Below are positions 10,746 through 21,393 of a stretch of 64,000 nucleotides of DNA, piece by piece (position 1 is the stretch's first letter; every line of letters starts with the position of its first letter). The notes beneath the pieces were generated by a model. That model was not told the DNA's origin, did no database searches, and worked only from the letters and a program-made list of their open reading frames with translations. This DNA comes from Pohlia nutans (taxonomy: Eukaryota; Streptophyta; Bryopsida; Bryales; Mniaceae). The position numbers and the translations under genes are program-made. The DNA lies in NCBI GenBank assembly GCA_022496805.1, contig CM040085.1, forward strand, positions 37,105,811 to 37,169,810. Direction: 5' to 3'.

Positions 10746-12711
10746 CCAAATTGCGTGCTCGGGATTTTTCTATTGATCATGGACTCATGATGATGTGAAA
10801 TATGTTGTTCTTGATGGCAGACACGGCATGCTTCTGACGAGAGTGAACCTTCTAGCCGGCAATTCCAAGTGGGCAGGTGTGAGCTGCCAAGTCGGTACTT
10901 CGTGCTCAGAGTTACAATTTTTTTATTTTTTGTAAATATTAGTGTGTTTACGTAAACAAATAGAAAAAATAGTAAACAAATGTGGGCAAAAAAATTGGGA
11001 AGTGTAAATAAGGGTTTTTTTTATCTATTTTGATGTTCTTCTTGTAAAATTGTGAAAATATAGTAAATAAGTAGTTATATTGATAATTTTTTTCTTAAAA
11101 AAGGCAATGTTGTGAAAATTAATAGTTTGATCAGCGACCGAGATAAAATTACTCTAAGTCGTGACTATTTAAACATCATTTGGATCCTATATAGAGGGAA
11201 TGCACATTAGGGTAAAAATGTAACAGGGAATAAAAAGTTAGAAGGAATTATGATTAATTACTATTTTGAATAGCTGGTAATTCATTTAATAAAGGGTAGA
11301 AGAAGAAGTAAATAGTAATATTCCTTCTAAAGGGTTGAGAATAAACTTTGAGAACTCTCAATAAAGTAGTAGAGATTTTGCGTAATTATAAGGGTTAAAC
11401 GTAAATACTATAGACTATAAATAGGCTTTGAAAAATCATAGAAAATAAACAAATGATAATAAATTGGCCAAAAAATTGTTACAAAGACCTTTAGGTACCT
11501 TGGTTGAGATGCCAAATTTGGTAATCATCAGAGTTAGGGAACTATGTTTATTTTTAAAGCTAGGACTTTCCCGTAAATTCCTCGGAAATATCAAAAAGTC
11601 AGCCGGAATCGTACAAGACCAACTGAGAGTCCAATTGGAGATTTACGAAAGGTGTTTTTTACTAAAAAAAGCCTTTGAAGATCAATGATGAAATCAGTTG
11701 GAGCAAAAGTTACATTTATCAACTGGTGATGAATCTTACTAAAATGGGATAAAATGGGTGAAAATGGGTGAAAATTTCTATTTTTAGCTCATAAATAGTA
11801 TTTCTAGGCTAATTTTGTCATTCTGAATTCAACGGTGGAATCCATTGGTTAATCAAAGCTATATTTAGAAAGTTACATTTATGTCCAGCAGTAAATTAAG
11901 GTTACGGTTAATTGAATTTTTTTCTCATTTAACTTGATAAAGATAGGATCGCCAATTAAGAGCTTCTGGAAGTTATAGGGTTCGTAGGACCGAGGGTCAA
12001 GATCTAATTCTCGCGTGATTAGTAGGATTTTTGGTTGCGAGCCGTGTTTTTTGATCGTTTCGTTTAGTATTTAAGGAGGCTCATTTCCTCTCCAAAATCA
12101 CCAATTTGGTCACTTGAATTGGTGATTTGGTGGTGTTTTGATCTCTCTCTTCTCTTCTCTTTTAATACATCTTTTTGGCAAGACTTGTGGCATTTTTTTT
12201 GTGTTGTTGAAGAGGATTGGTATGCAATTAATGAAAAATTTCTTCATTCGTGAGTTGTTGTATGACACTCCAATGAAGAGAGATTTTTCTAATTGACACC
12301 TCATTCCCCTTGCATGTGGTGCAATTATAAACGATGTTTTTTTTGTTTTTTTGTTATCCAACTAATCTTTGTTCTCATCTACTTCTCTTTTATGTATTAA
12401 TCTACGGTTTGTGAGGTATTGTGAAAAGTATAGAGTAAAGTGTGAAAAACAACGTGTATGTGTGTGTTTATAGGTGTGTGTATCTGTGTGTTTGTGTAAA
12501 AGAAAAACATTGTGATTAATACACAAGGGTAATGTATCATATGAGATATTCAAATTGAGCATATGAGTATAAAAGTGACATGAAAATGAGCTAACATACT
12601 TCAATTGATGTATCAAACTCATTCAAAGATGATACGTACATTCACTACTCTCAAACACCTTCTTTTTAATAAATAAACCCTCGATATCTTCAATAATATA
12701 TATCCAATAAA
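10746..12711. other. AT-rich sequence, no gene recognised
   Basis: Contains a 74-codon frame at 11464-11688 with no family I recognise and a tandem 'aaaatgggtg' stretch near 11745. An imperfect palindrome (accaatttggtcacttgaattggt) lies around 12102. It may be internal debris of the Harbinger-related region or another decayed element. Confidence 0.4.
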
Positions 12712-13210
12712 AACGAATCTCATATTTTTATAAAGGGCATAAAAGATAGAAGAGCGTGATGTAGTTGGTTTTAAGAAAATCAAATTAATTAACAAATAAT
12801 CGCACGCTGTCGTTCAAGAAGTAAAATGGATGAAAAAACGTATTAAAACCTCATCCATCCGTACCTACTATCTTGTACATGTAATTTAGGTGAATTTTAT
12901 ATTTTTATAAATGGCATGAAAGATAGAAGAGCGTGACGTGGTTAGTTTTTAGAAAATTAATTTAATTAGAAAATAATTGCACGTTGTCGTTCAAAGAGTA
13001 AAATGGATGTAAACATTGTAACAAAACTTCATCCATCCGTAACTTCTATTTTGTACATCCATATTAGGTAAATTATATATTTTTATAAATGGCATAAGAG
13101 AGGCAAAAGCGTGGTATAGTTTATTTTTCAAAGTAATTTAAATAGCAAATAATCACATTGGTAGTCCAGGGGTAAAATTGAAAATTGTAGTTTTTGACTT
13201 TAAAATCAAT
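12712..13210. repeat. Three tandem units of about 180 bp
   Basis: The phrases atttttataaaTGGCATaaaagatagaagagcgtg, cacgctgtcgttcaa.agtaaaatggatg and catccatccgta recur in order at about 12725, 12898 and 13078; the third is shortened. Confidence 0.8.
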
Positions 13211-13759
13211 AAAAACTAAAACCTCATAACTTTTACATCCCTTGTTCAAATTAGATATATTTTAGCATTTTGGAAACATCAAGAACTATACTTTAACATT
13301 ATTCTAAAAAAAATATAATAGTAAAAGTGTTCATTGCTTGAAGGGACTACTAAAAAACTAGAATGTGTAATTAACTTAATATTTGATAAAAACTTAAACA
13401 AATTCAAAAAAATCACATGATTAGTCACTTGTCTCACTTAAGAACTCGTATGTGAAGTAAGGGGATAATGTTCTATTCACAGCAGGATTGTGCTCAGTGG
13501 TTTCACTAGTGGTGTAGTAAGCAAATGAAGTTCATATGACGATATCCGCGGTGCTATTGTATTATAGGACGACATTGAGCATGTTGGATAGGGAATGTCC
13601 ACTACATGGAATGTCATTGGAGTTCACGACAATTCACAAATCACAAAGATAGAACTTGACATGGGCCTTGATTTAGCGTTGAATAGCCATAGTTTTTAAC
13701 AATAAATGTGATACTAGTCACATTTTTATATATTATGCCAAATTGGCGCCTTTCAACAT
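13211..13759. other. No gene seen
   Basis: AT-rich sequence downstream (3') of the transposase remnant. No repeat boundary or coding signal that I can support. Confidence 0.4.
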
Positions 13760-15026
13760 CTACAAGTGTTCAATTAGATCACTACGGAGACCAAAATGAG
13801 TGTCCGCATTTGCAATCTCTATGGTACTTGTCACTAACTCATCAAAAGACAAACCTCTTTGCATTGGGACATTTCCCTCATGCAACTCATCAATGATATC
13901 ATCTAGTCCTTCAACTCCTTCGTCCTCAAGTATCATATTGTGCAAAATACAACATGTGAACATAATGTTTGATATCACTTACATACTCCAATGGCGGCAA
14001 GGGTTTTGAATAATTGCGAAACGGGCTTGCAACACACCTAAACATCTCTCCCCATCCTTGCGCAAGACCTCTTATCTTTCAGCAAAATAGTAGCGCCTCT
14101 CATCCTGCGGCTGATGGATGCTCTGCACGAAGCATGACCACTCAGAATATATACTGTGGGTGAGAAAATAATACCGATCATACTGACACCTATTAACCTC
14201 GAACTGCATGTCACGAGCTTCGCTAGTCAACATGTTGTAGATGAGCAGCAACCGATCCTACACGTTCAAGTCGTTGTTGGAACCCGGTAACCCAAAAAAC
14301 GCATGCCATATGTGCAATCCACCATCCGCAATGGCCTCCAAAATAATAGACTTCTTCCCATCTTTGTCACCAAAATCCCCTGCAAAACCATTGGACAATT
14401 CTTCCACTTATAATGCATACAATCAAGTGAGGCAAACATCCATGGAAAGCCACGATCTGAATTAATTGCCAATTGTTTATCGAAGTCGGCACGTGTAGGT
14501 TTCCTCATATGATTAGCATAAAACTTAGCCCTAACTGCAAGGCAAAATTGCTTCATAGATTTCATTGCGGTGATTTCACTAGTCCTGCAATATTCGTCTG
14601 TGGCATCGGCACACAACCCGTAACACAACATCCTCAAAGCTGATGTGATCTTCTGATGGGGGGACAAACCTAAAAACCACACGCATCCGTTTTCTGGACA
14701 AAGTATTCGTCTCTAGCACAAACCCTATCCAGAATTGTCAAAAACAATGACCGCCGCATACGGTACCAGCGGCGAAAAAAGTTTGGTCCATACACTGGTT
14801 CATTTGAAAAATAATCAGACATCATGCGGGCGTGTGTCTCGTGTCTATGTCTGTCAATGTTGGGCGATTTCCCATGACGTAATCCTCCGACAATGCTAGG
14901 TATTTGACCACGCGATGCACTCAACCCTAATCCCATAACCCAATTAATATTCATTGAAATCGTCTTCCTCATCGTCCTCCAAAAATAGCCCCTGAGTGGC
15001 AAGAAGGCGTTGCCGCCATTGATTCA
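13760..15026 (-). pseudogene. PIF/Harbinger transposase (ALP1/HARBI1-like), broken
   Basis: From an ATG at 15026 the minus strand reads MNQWRQRLLATQGLFLEDDEED, then, after a stop, a typical N-terminal region (YGPNFFRRWYRMRRSLFLTI). Helical-domain sequence (SPHQKITSALRMLCYGLCAD, RGFPWMFASLDCMHYKWKN) includes the first DDE aspartate. A one-base deletion near 14380 shifts the frame into DFGDKDGKKSIILEA...FFGLPGSNNDLNV, which holds the second aspartate and is followed by a TAG. The C-terminal part (CCILHNMILEDEGVEGLDD) is recognisable around 13890-13960. It would encode the DDE endonuclease of a PIF/Harbinger element. Stops and frameshifts make this copy inactive. It faces the Myb/SANT-like ORF at 6.3-9.2 kb, its usual partner. 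Confidence 0.85.
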
Positions 15027-15431
15027 TATTAGCAACTACCAGAAACACTTGAGAAACCCTAAACCCCTAAGAAAGGAAAAAATTTGAAGTACCATGGCTC
15101 CCAAACTGGTGCCGCAGTCTCCATGGAAGAGCTCGCAGCCTCTCCTGCTCATAATTACAGTCTCCATGTTGCCTTCTCCACCCGGCCACCTCCCCAGCCA
15201 CCTCGGCAATTAAGACCCCTCTCATGCCTGCGTGGCCATGACGCCGTGGCATAGGTCCAGTAAAACCGCGCATGCACAATACCAGTCAACACGGGCCGCG
15301 TCATCCGGCCAAAAATTCCAACGAGCTGTCAGTGATTTACAGAGCCAAGGTGAGGGCCTCCAAGTTTGGCGAGTCACGGAACCCTAGCAGAGCCCTCTAC
15401 TTCCCTTTGCTGAGTGGTAGATCCAAAACAA

Positions 15432-15448
15432 GGGTGCGGATGCTCTAA
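15432..15448 (-). mobile_element. Possible Harbinger terminal repeat with TAA target
   Basis: GGGTGCGGATGCTC followed by TAA resembles the end of plant PIF/Harbinger elements (GAGCATCCGCACCC read outward-in, TWA target). It lies about 400 bp upstream of the transposase start. I did not find the matching left end near 6 kb. Confidence 0.4.
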
Positions 15449-15649
15449 CGTGTAACTTGACTTGAAGACTAGCAAAATTTAAATTCAAAAGCCTGAATAA
15501 ATATATAAAAGTAAAAATCCATCAAAAAAATGAGGTCAAATTATACCTTAACCTGTTAGCTAGATCCACCATATGTAGGGCAAGTTGTATCAAAAGTAAC
15601 AGGGCCTGAAAACAGGGCCTCGAAACTCACTCTTATTGACTAAAACAGG

Positions 15650-15821
15650 ACCTCAAAACTCACTCTTATTTGCAACATAAGATTCCCAGGTCGACCACCT
15701 TTGGGTTCCTCCCCACTTTTCCCATGCACCTTCAAAGTTGTACCACTTTCCACACTTGATACCAAAGAGAGTTCACAAGTCAGTCATGATCATTGTTCAA
15801 GCTTTACCCGTAATACACCAA
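15650..15821 (-). repeat. DnaJ exon block, copy 2 of a direct repeat
   Basis: Same orientation and content as 5812-5981. It translates as VESGTTLKVHGKSGEEPKGG then RPGNLMLQIR, closer to canonical DnaJ (GGxPGxL) than copy 1. Its acceptor has changed from CAG|G to CAAG. A short piece of the block (cctcgaaactcactcttatt) is duplicated again at 15618-15637. Confidence 0.85.
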
Positions 15822-16189
15822 ATCTGCACACGTCGAAAGAAAGAAATAAATACATATCATTGATTAAGTGCTCAATATGATAAGACATCCACTGAAAATT
15901 TACTCTCAACACTCTTTTATATCACACCCAAAGTACATGAGTTCAGAACTTGCGATGTGGAAACCGTCCGATCACATGTCTACGCAACAACAAATTTGAT
16001 ATTGGAGAGTGTAATAATAAAAAGTTTAGAGTGTATTCAATTGGCTCAATGGCTCTTTCAGGAGTGAAGGCCTTCCTTTGACAACTGCCACCACATCCAC
16101 TAGACAGCGAGAAACTCTAAATTTCGAAACACTCAATTTCATTTATTCATCATCAAAACCAAGTTCCTCGTTCACAGACACATCTCCCG

Positions 16190-16955
16190 GTAGAATCAAC
16201 TTTATTTTCTAAATCCAATCCCGACACTGCATGATATCCTTATCGTAATCTTTTATCTCATCTTCGTGACATCCATTTCCCTTCATATTCAAATCCCCCT
16301 GCATAGCCAAATCTAACTACAAACAATAAAAATGTCAGAATTAAAATGATTATATACATAGTGAAATAAATCAATACATTTGGAATACAAGTGAAGTAAA
16401 TGGATGTGAAAATACCACGTATGAATACCATGCAAGCTGTCCAAGTTGAAGCTTTAAATGCATGGAATTATTGTAACATCTCCCGAATTTGACAAATTCA
16501 ATGGCACCGATAAAAGAATTGGCGCCATATGGATCATTTCCATCTATTGTCCAAGCCAACCCTGGAATTCATAACAAATAGAACATACACGTTATCTTAT
16601 AAAAATAATATAACAAAACTACAATATTTGAAGTAAAATAAACAAAACATACTCACCATTATGAATCTGTACCAATCTTTTTTTCCACCTCTCCAACTCT
16701 TATACAAAGCCATTGACAAGTTTAGGAATCCCTAGCAATTGCCACAACTCTGTCCATGAATTTGTGGAAAATCTGCCTTGTCGGTTACAAATGTGCACAT
16801 TTACCTTGCTCTTCAAACCTATTGTCCATGCATTGTGAAATTGCTTTCGCACACGCGTATCATCCACTGCCACGTCCAACGCGTCCAAAATTTCTACTTT
16901 CACATACTCCTCACGCGGTCGCATCCTATTTTTCTCAGGATCTAAGCCAAGCATT
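16190..16955 (-). other. Unrecognised coding-like remnants
   Basis: Three minus-strand stretches look like real protein rather than noise. 16700-16954 contains MRPREEYVKVEILDALDVAV and NAWTIGLKSKVNVHICNRQG. 16371-16559 contains LAWTIDGNDPYGANSFIGAI. About 16200-16310 is acidic (DLNMKGNGCHEDEIKDYDKD). Gaps between them could be introns. I recognise no family; a transposon accessory gene is possible given the surroundings. Confidence 0.35.
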
Positions 16956-16959
16956 AACT

Positions 16960-17180
16960 ACTTTGGATTGCAACAGAATTGCAACAAAACTGCGAACGTA
17001 ATAATGAAACAGTACTGCAACAGTATTGACAGCAGTATTTCCGCGAAATTGTATTGTCACAACATCGCGGCAATACTGCAACAACACAAACGCATATATC
17101 GAGTAGTTTTTTGATGAAATCACTTTGGATAAGTTACATCCATGTGTTGGTATATGGCTGTAAGGACGTTTAAGGGTTAA
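16960..17180 (-). mobile_element. TTAA element, family C, inverted end
   Basis: Ends GACGTTTAAGGGTTAA at 17165-17180. Adjacent sequence (atggctgtaagg, actttggataagttacatcc) is the reverse complement of 2388-2435. Further in are several gcagtattg/caatactgcaac variants, matching the subterminal array of the 2.4-4.0 kb element. The other end was not located. Confidence 0.55.
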
Positions 17181-17241
17181 ACATCATTTTTTAATTTAGA
17201 AAAAGGAGTATTTAGCCTAAAATATTGAAGTAATTCACATG

Positions 17242-17827
17242 TTAAATCCCTAATCGTACCATGGCATCTCTAGGATTGACAATTTGAAAAAATTTGTCGT
17301 AAAATACTATTTAGAAGAATATTTTGAAATAGGTATAAAATGAAAGTTCTACCTTTTGAATTTCAAATTCCATTTGTATGGTTCAATTCACCAATACCAT
17401 CACCAATATTTTATCATAAAATTTGAAAGTTAAAATTCAAAACTCCTTCTAAACAAAATTACAAACAAGACATTAATATTTTTTGAGCAAAATTGGTTGG
17501 AATGGATTTGAAATAAGATACTCTTAACGTGGGGATTCTTTGAAATTTTTGTGCTAATTAAATCTATGACCTCATGTTTACAAAGCCACTTTTAAACTAC
17601 AGTCAATGCAATTTTGGCTTGGTCAAAAACTTGACATACTTCTACATTTTTAATTTTAGAAAATATGTACTCTAGTATCACCAAATTCAATTATTGTACA
17701 TGACAACAACTTGATGAAGTATCTCCAAAAAAATGAATGACTTTCGTTCAAACATTGATGAGAACGTAGGATGAGTTTAAATCTACTAGTTGTCCAAAAA
17801 CTAGACGATGTGATGTTTAGGGGTTAA
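17242..17827 (+). mobile_element. TTAA MITE, family A, degenerate
   Basis: The right end is gatgtttaggggttaa (17812-17827); the left end is worn. The interior retains acaaacaagacattaatatt and ggttggaatggatttgaaat, collinear with the better-preserved family A copies. Confidence 0.55.
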
Positions 17828-18072
17828 AATGTAGGTACAAACTATTCTTATCATGAATGATGTTTAAAAAAATTCATAAAAACAAATTTTCGCTAGAGTT
17901 TTTTGTAAAATCGGGCTGTAAAGTCAAACAAAATTTTACTAGAAGAGGAAAGACAAGGCAAATCTAGTATTTTAGCTTCAAAGGCGGAGAAAACGAATTT
18001 CCCTCTTTTATATTTACCATTCACAACGCTTTGCGGTATTAGAGAGATTTGAGAAACTTCTCCAATTTGTAC

Positions 18073-18434
18073 TTAACCCTTAAACGTCAAAAGGGCCTGG
18101 GCAGGGCAGCCCGGAAGGCATCTAAATTTTCGGAGGCGAAAAAAAAAAACGACTCTGCTGACCAACAGTGTTGCGGCATTGTAGCACTGCGGCACTTTCC
18201 AAGAAACGACCTCTGCTGCCCAACCTCAACTCATGTTTATTTAGATAACTTTGATTGCTTGTCAATGACTCCACAATCTCCCAAACGAGGCTCAAATTTG
18301 CAATCTAGATCGCTTTTTTCAGTAGCTTTCCAACGCACCAATCCTCGCTTGATTTGGTTGAGAAAATCTACTTTTTTCCTCAATTATTCTTTTATAACAA
18401 GCCCGTCGGGCTTGCTTTGACGTTTAAGGATTAA
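18073..18434. mobile_element. TTAA MITE, family G, 362 bp
   Basis: Ends are TTAACCCTTAAACGTC (18073) and GACGTTTAAGGATTAA (ending 18434); the repeats extend to about 20 bp. The interior is unrelated to families A-F, is less AT-rich and contains a GC palindrome (aagcccgtcgggctt) just inside the right end. No coding capacity. Confidence 0.75.
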
Positions 18435-19496
18435 GTTTCCATAGAGGAATCTGCAAGTGTGCCTACTCCAACCTTTATTCTCCCGCACCTCACTACTTGC
18501 ATGTTCTTGTAAACGTATTAAAGGGAAATGTATTTCTAGAAAAAAATAGACTATGCAAAACACAACCCAAACTCCATTCAATTTCCGAATAATAATATTG
18601 GTATTTCATGAATTTATGGTCAAAGCGGTTTGAAAATTGAGCCCAAGAGGCTAGGGTTGACATTTAATTTATAGGAGTTGATTAGTATGTGATTTTCATT
18701 GGGTGCATTGACTTTGTTGAGTGAATCATAGCATAATAGAGAACAAGAAGGGAACACCCTTTTCAAAGTAGATCTCAAGGAGAATATTTGGGCAATGGTC
18801 GGCTTGGGGTACCCAAAAGCGTCGTCTAACTACAATGTTAGTTTGTTGCACTGTGTCAAACGACTTCAACTTTTAAATATAATAAAGTATGATTTCACGA
18901 AATGAAGTTTTAGCTTCCAAAACTTGTAATGTATCAAGAAAAAAAAATTCATCACAATCAAAGAATTTTAAGAATTTTTAATGAATTTTTTAGTTGAAAA
19001 AGTAAGTTTTGTCCTTTGTACCTAAAATCCTTGAAAACAAGCATTTGGAATATCAAATAATTTTATTTTAATATCATTTTTGGATGTGACTTACATTAAG
19101 TGGTCCAATGCAGAAAATAATTAATTTTAGTAATAAAAATTTAATAAATTGTGCACTATGATGCCTGCAAATCCCAAAATTCAGTACTTTTTCTCACATC
19201 TATGAAAAGATCCAAAAATTTAAAATTATAAAAAAAAAAACTTGGTAGGAATGTACATCTTAACCATGTTGAGGCGCATGGCTTTTTTTTCTTCATTTTA
19301 AGATCTTTTTACTTGATCAAAATGAATAAATTAGGCAAACTTTAGAGGCTTAGGAACAAAATAACCTAATTAGTGTGTCCAAAGAAGGATACCCCAAGCC
19401 GACCATTGCCCATTCGCTCTTCTAAGTGACATATAAATGCCACTTGTATTCCATAAATCGAGGGATTTCCATGTAATTTCCATGCAAACTTAGTTT
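18435..19496. other. AT-rich intergenic sequence, no gene
   Basis: Contains a 20-bp phrase, ggcaatggtcggcttggggt near 18791, whose complement recurs at 19392-19411 (accccaagccgaccattgcc). These look like inverted ends of a further worn element of about 0.6 kb. Confidence 0.45.
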
Positions 19497-20064
19497 TTAA
19501 CTCCTAAATGCTTACAACCCTCTCTAAATTGGATAGTTTTACAAAGGTGCATTATAAAAATGCAATTAAGAGGGATATTTTTGAACTTGATGTATGAATA
19601 AAAGTTGTACATTATGAATTTTAAATTCTATCCGTATGGTTAAACCTATCATTGCAATCACCAATATTTTTTGTATAGAATCTAAAACTTTAAATTCAAA
19701 ATTATTTTGTAATTCAATTACAAATAAGACATCGATATTTTTTGTAATGGGTTGAAATGTAATACTCTAAGTGTAATGAGTTTTGGAGTTTTTTTGGTTA
19801 CTTACTTTTGTGAGTTTACTTTTTTAAGAACACTTTTGAACAATTTTGAACTAAGATCTTCGAATTTTTTTGTGAATCATTGCAACATTAAATGAGGCAT
19901 AAGAATTTCACAAATCATCCCCTCTCAAATCGGTTCTCACATGTATAAAGTTATGTTCTCATGAAATCTATAGTAAAAAGTCCACAATGCAAAGGTGCAT
20001 GATGGATGAGATAATGTGGACAAAATCTGTACATTGTCTAAAAAACAGACACCTAGGTAGTTAA
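19497..20064 (+). mobile_element. TTAA MITE, family A, first link of a three-element chain
   Basis: TTAACTCCTAAATG at 19497; interior collinear with 955-1502. Its right TTAA (20061-20064) is also the left TTAA of the family D element. Confidence 0.65.
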
Positions 20065-20606
20065 CGCCTAAAAGCTCGAGGGTTATTGGACAAAACATAG
20101 ATGTGTTATAATACGTGCCTTCCATATGTTTGGTGAAGTTTCATTCAATAGACAAAACGTAGGGCATTATCTTTACAAATGATCCATATAGGCAACCTTC
20201 CAAAAAACTTTAGATATTTTTTCAATAAATTTAAAAGCATTAACCTTTGAATAATTGTATAAATTATAATTTTCACTTTTAGAGTTTAACATGATTGGTT
20301 AAAATTGGATTGTTTATTGCAAACTTGAAAAAAAAAGCAAAAGAAATGATGGTGGGAAGATCAATAGTTTTTCCCAATAGCAAATTTTATAACACGAAGA
20401 CAAATGTTGAGGTGATTCAATTTGAGAAATTCTCTCTGTTGGAATTTAAATTAGATTGATATAATTTAAATTGTGTCAAAAAGTAGACTTGATTTAGTAT
20501 TTTAAAATATCTTTTATAATTTCAAAGACTTATTTTTTAAATTCCAGGCAGTCCATTAAAATCGGGCAGCGACCAAAAATCGATCTCTTTGGAGCTTAGG
20601 GGTTAA
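20061..20606 (+). mobile_element. TTAA MITE, family D copy 1
   Basis: TTAACGCCTAAAAGC at 20061 and cttaggggTTAA ending at 20606. The interior (acatagatgtgttataa, tggttaaaa, gggcagcgacca) matches 47673-48220 over its whole length (546 versus 548 bp). Confidence 0.75.
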
Positions 20607-20931
20607 CTCCTAAACGTACCAACCCTTTGAACACAAGTAGATGTTAGCCTCAAAAATAGATATTAGCATGGCTGAGATGTACATGAGGTGTACATGAGAG
20701 GACCATTGCAAGCATAAAATGTATCCAACAAATTTAACATACTTGCAGTTGAAGGCCTCTCCAATATTATCAACAACTCCCCATCACAAGAGATTTATTG
20801 TAATTGGTAAATAATTTAATAGGCTTATAAAGGTGACTTGGATGAAAGTCATCCGAAGTCATATGAAAAAGTTGCAAGGCTTTGAATCTGTTGGTGATCC
20901 AGTTTGTGGACCTTGAGACGTTTAGGGGTTA
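20603..20931 (+). mobile_element. TTAA MITE, family E, 329 bp
   Basis: TTAACTCCTAAACGTACC at 20603 and GACGTTTAGGGGTTAT at 20917-20932 (last base mutated). It shares its left TTAA with the preceding family D copy. No second copy of its interior in the window. Confidence 0.65.
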
Positions 20932-21273
20932 TAGGTTTTTCATAACTAGGTTGTAGTGTCATTTGGAAAGGGTGTTTGGTTCTGTTGCTCTAGTATGCTA
21001 TGATTTCCCTTTGCCCAGTGGGCAATGAGTTATTAACATTACGAACCGACACTTTATTCACGCCGGCCTCCTATGGGTTCGGAGTTATTATCTATCTATC
21101 TATCTGCTATGATTGTATCAATAACTTGTTAAATTTTTCCTAAAAAGAAATGTAAAAAAAGGAATAACAGACTTCCCAGACGCGGATGAACGTCTCCTGT
21201 CACGGCTGGCCGTCATCACTGACCGACATACGTCATGCGGCCGATTCTGTTCATCCATTAGGGCAAAGAGCGG

Positions 21274-21283
21274 AAACCCTAAA
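21274..21283 (+). promoter_or_regulatory. Telo-box upstream of RPL26
   Basis: AAACCCTAAA lies 120 bp upstream of the RPL26 ATG, in a GC-richer, CT-rich leader without a TATA box. Telo-boxes (AAACCCTAA) near the start of ribosomal-protein genes are well known in plants. Role here is inferred from position. Confidence 0.6.
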
Positions 21284-21393
21284 GCACCCAAGAACACAAA
21301 CTCCTCGCTCTCTCAGCGCCATAGCCAGGGCAGAGGATCGCAGGGTTGCCCTCTTCCAACGTCGCTGCGCACCGGAAGCCACCGCTCGCAGCC

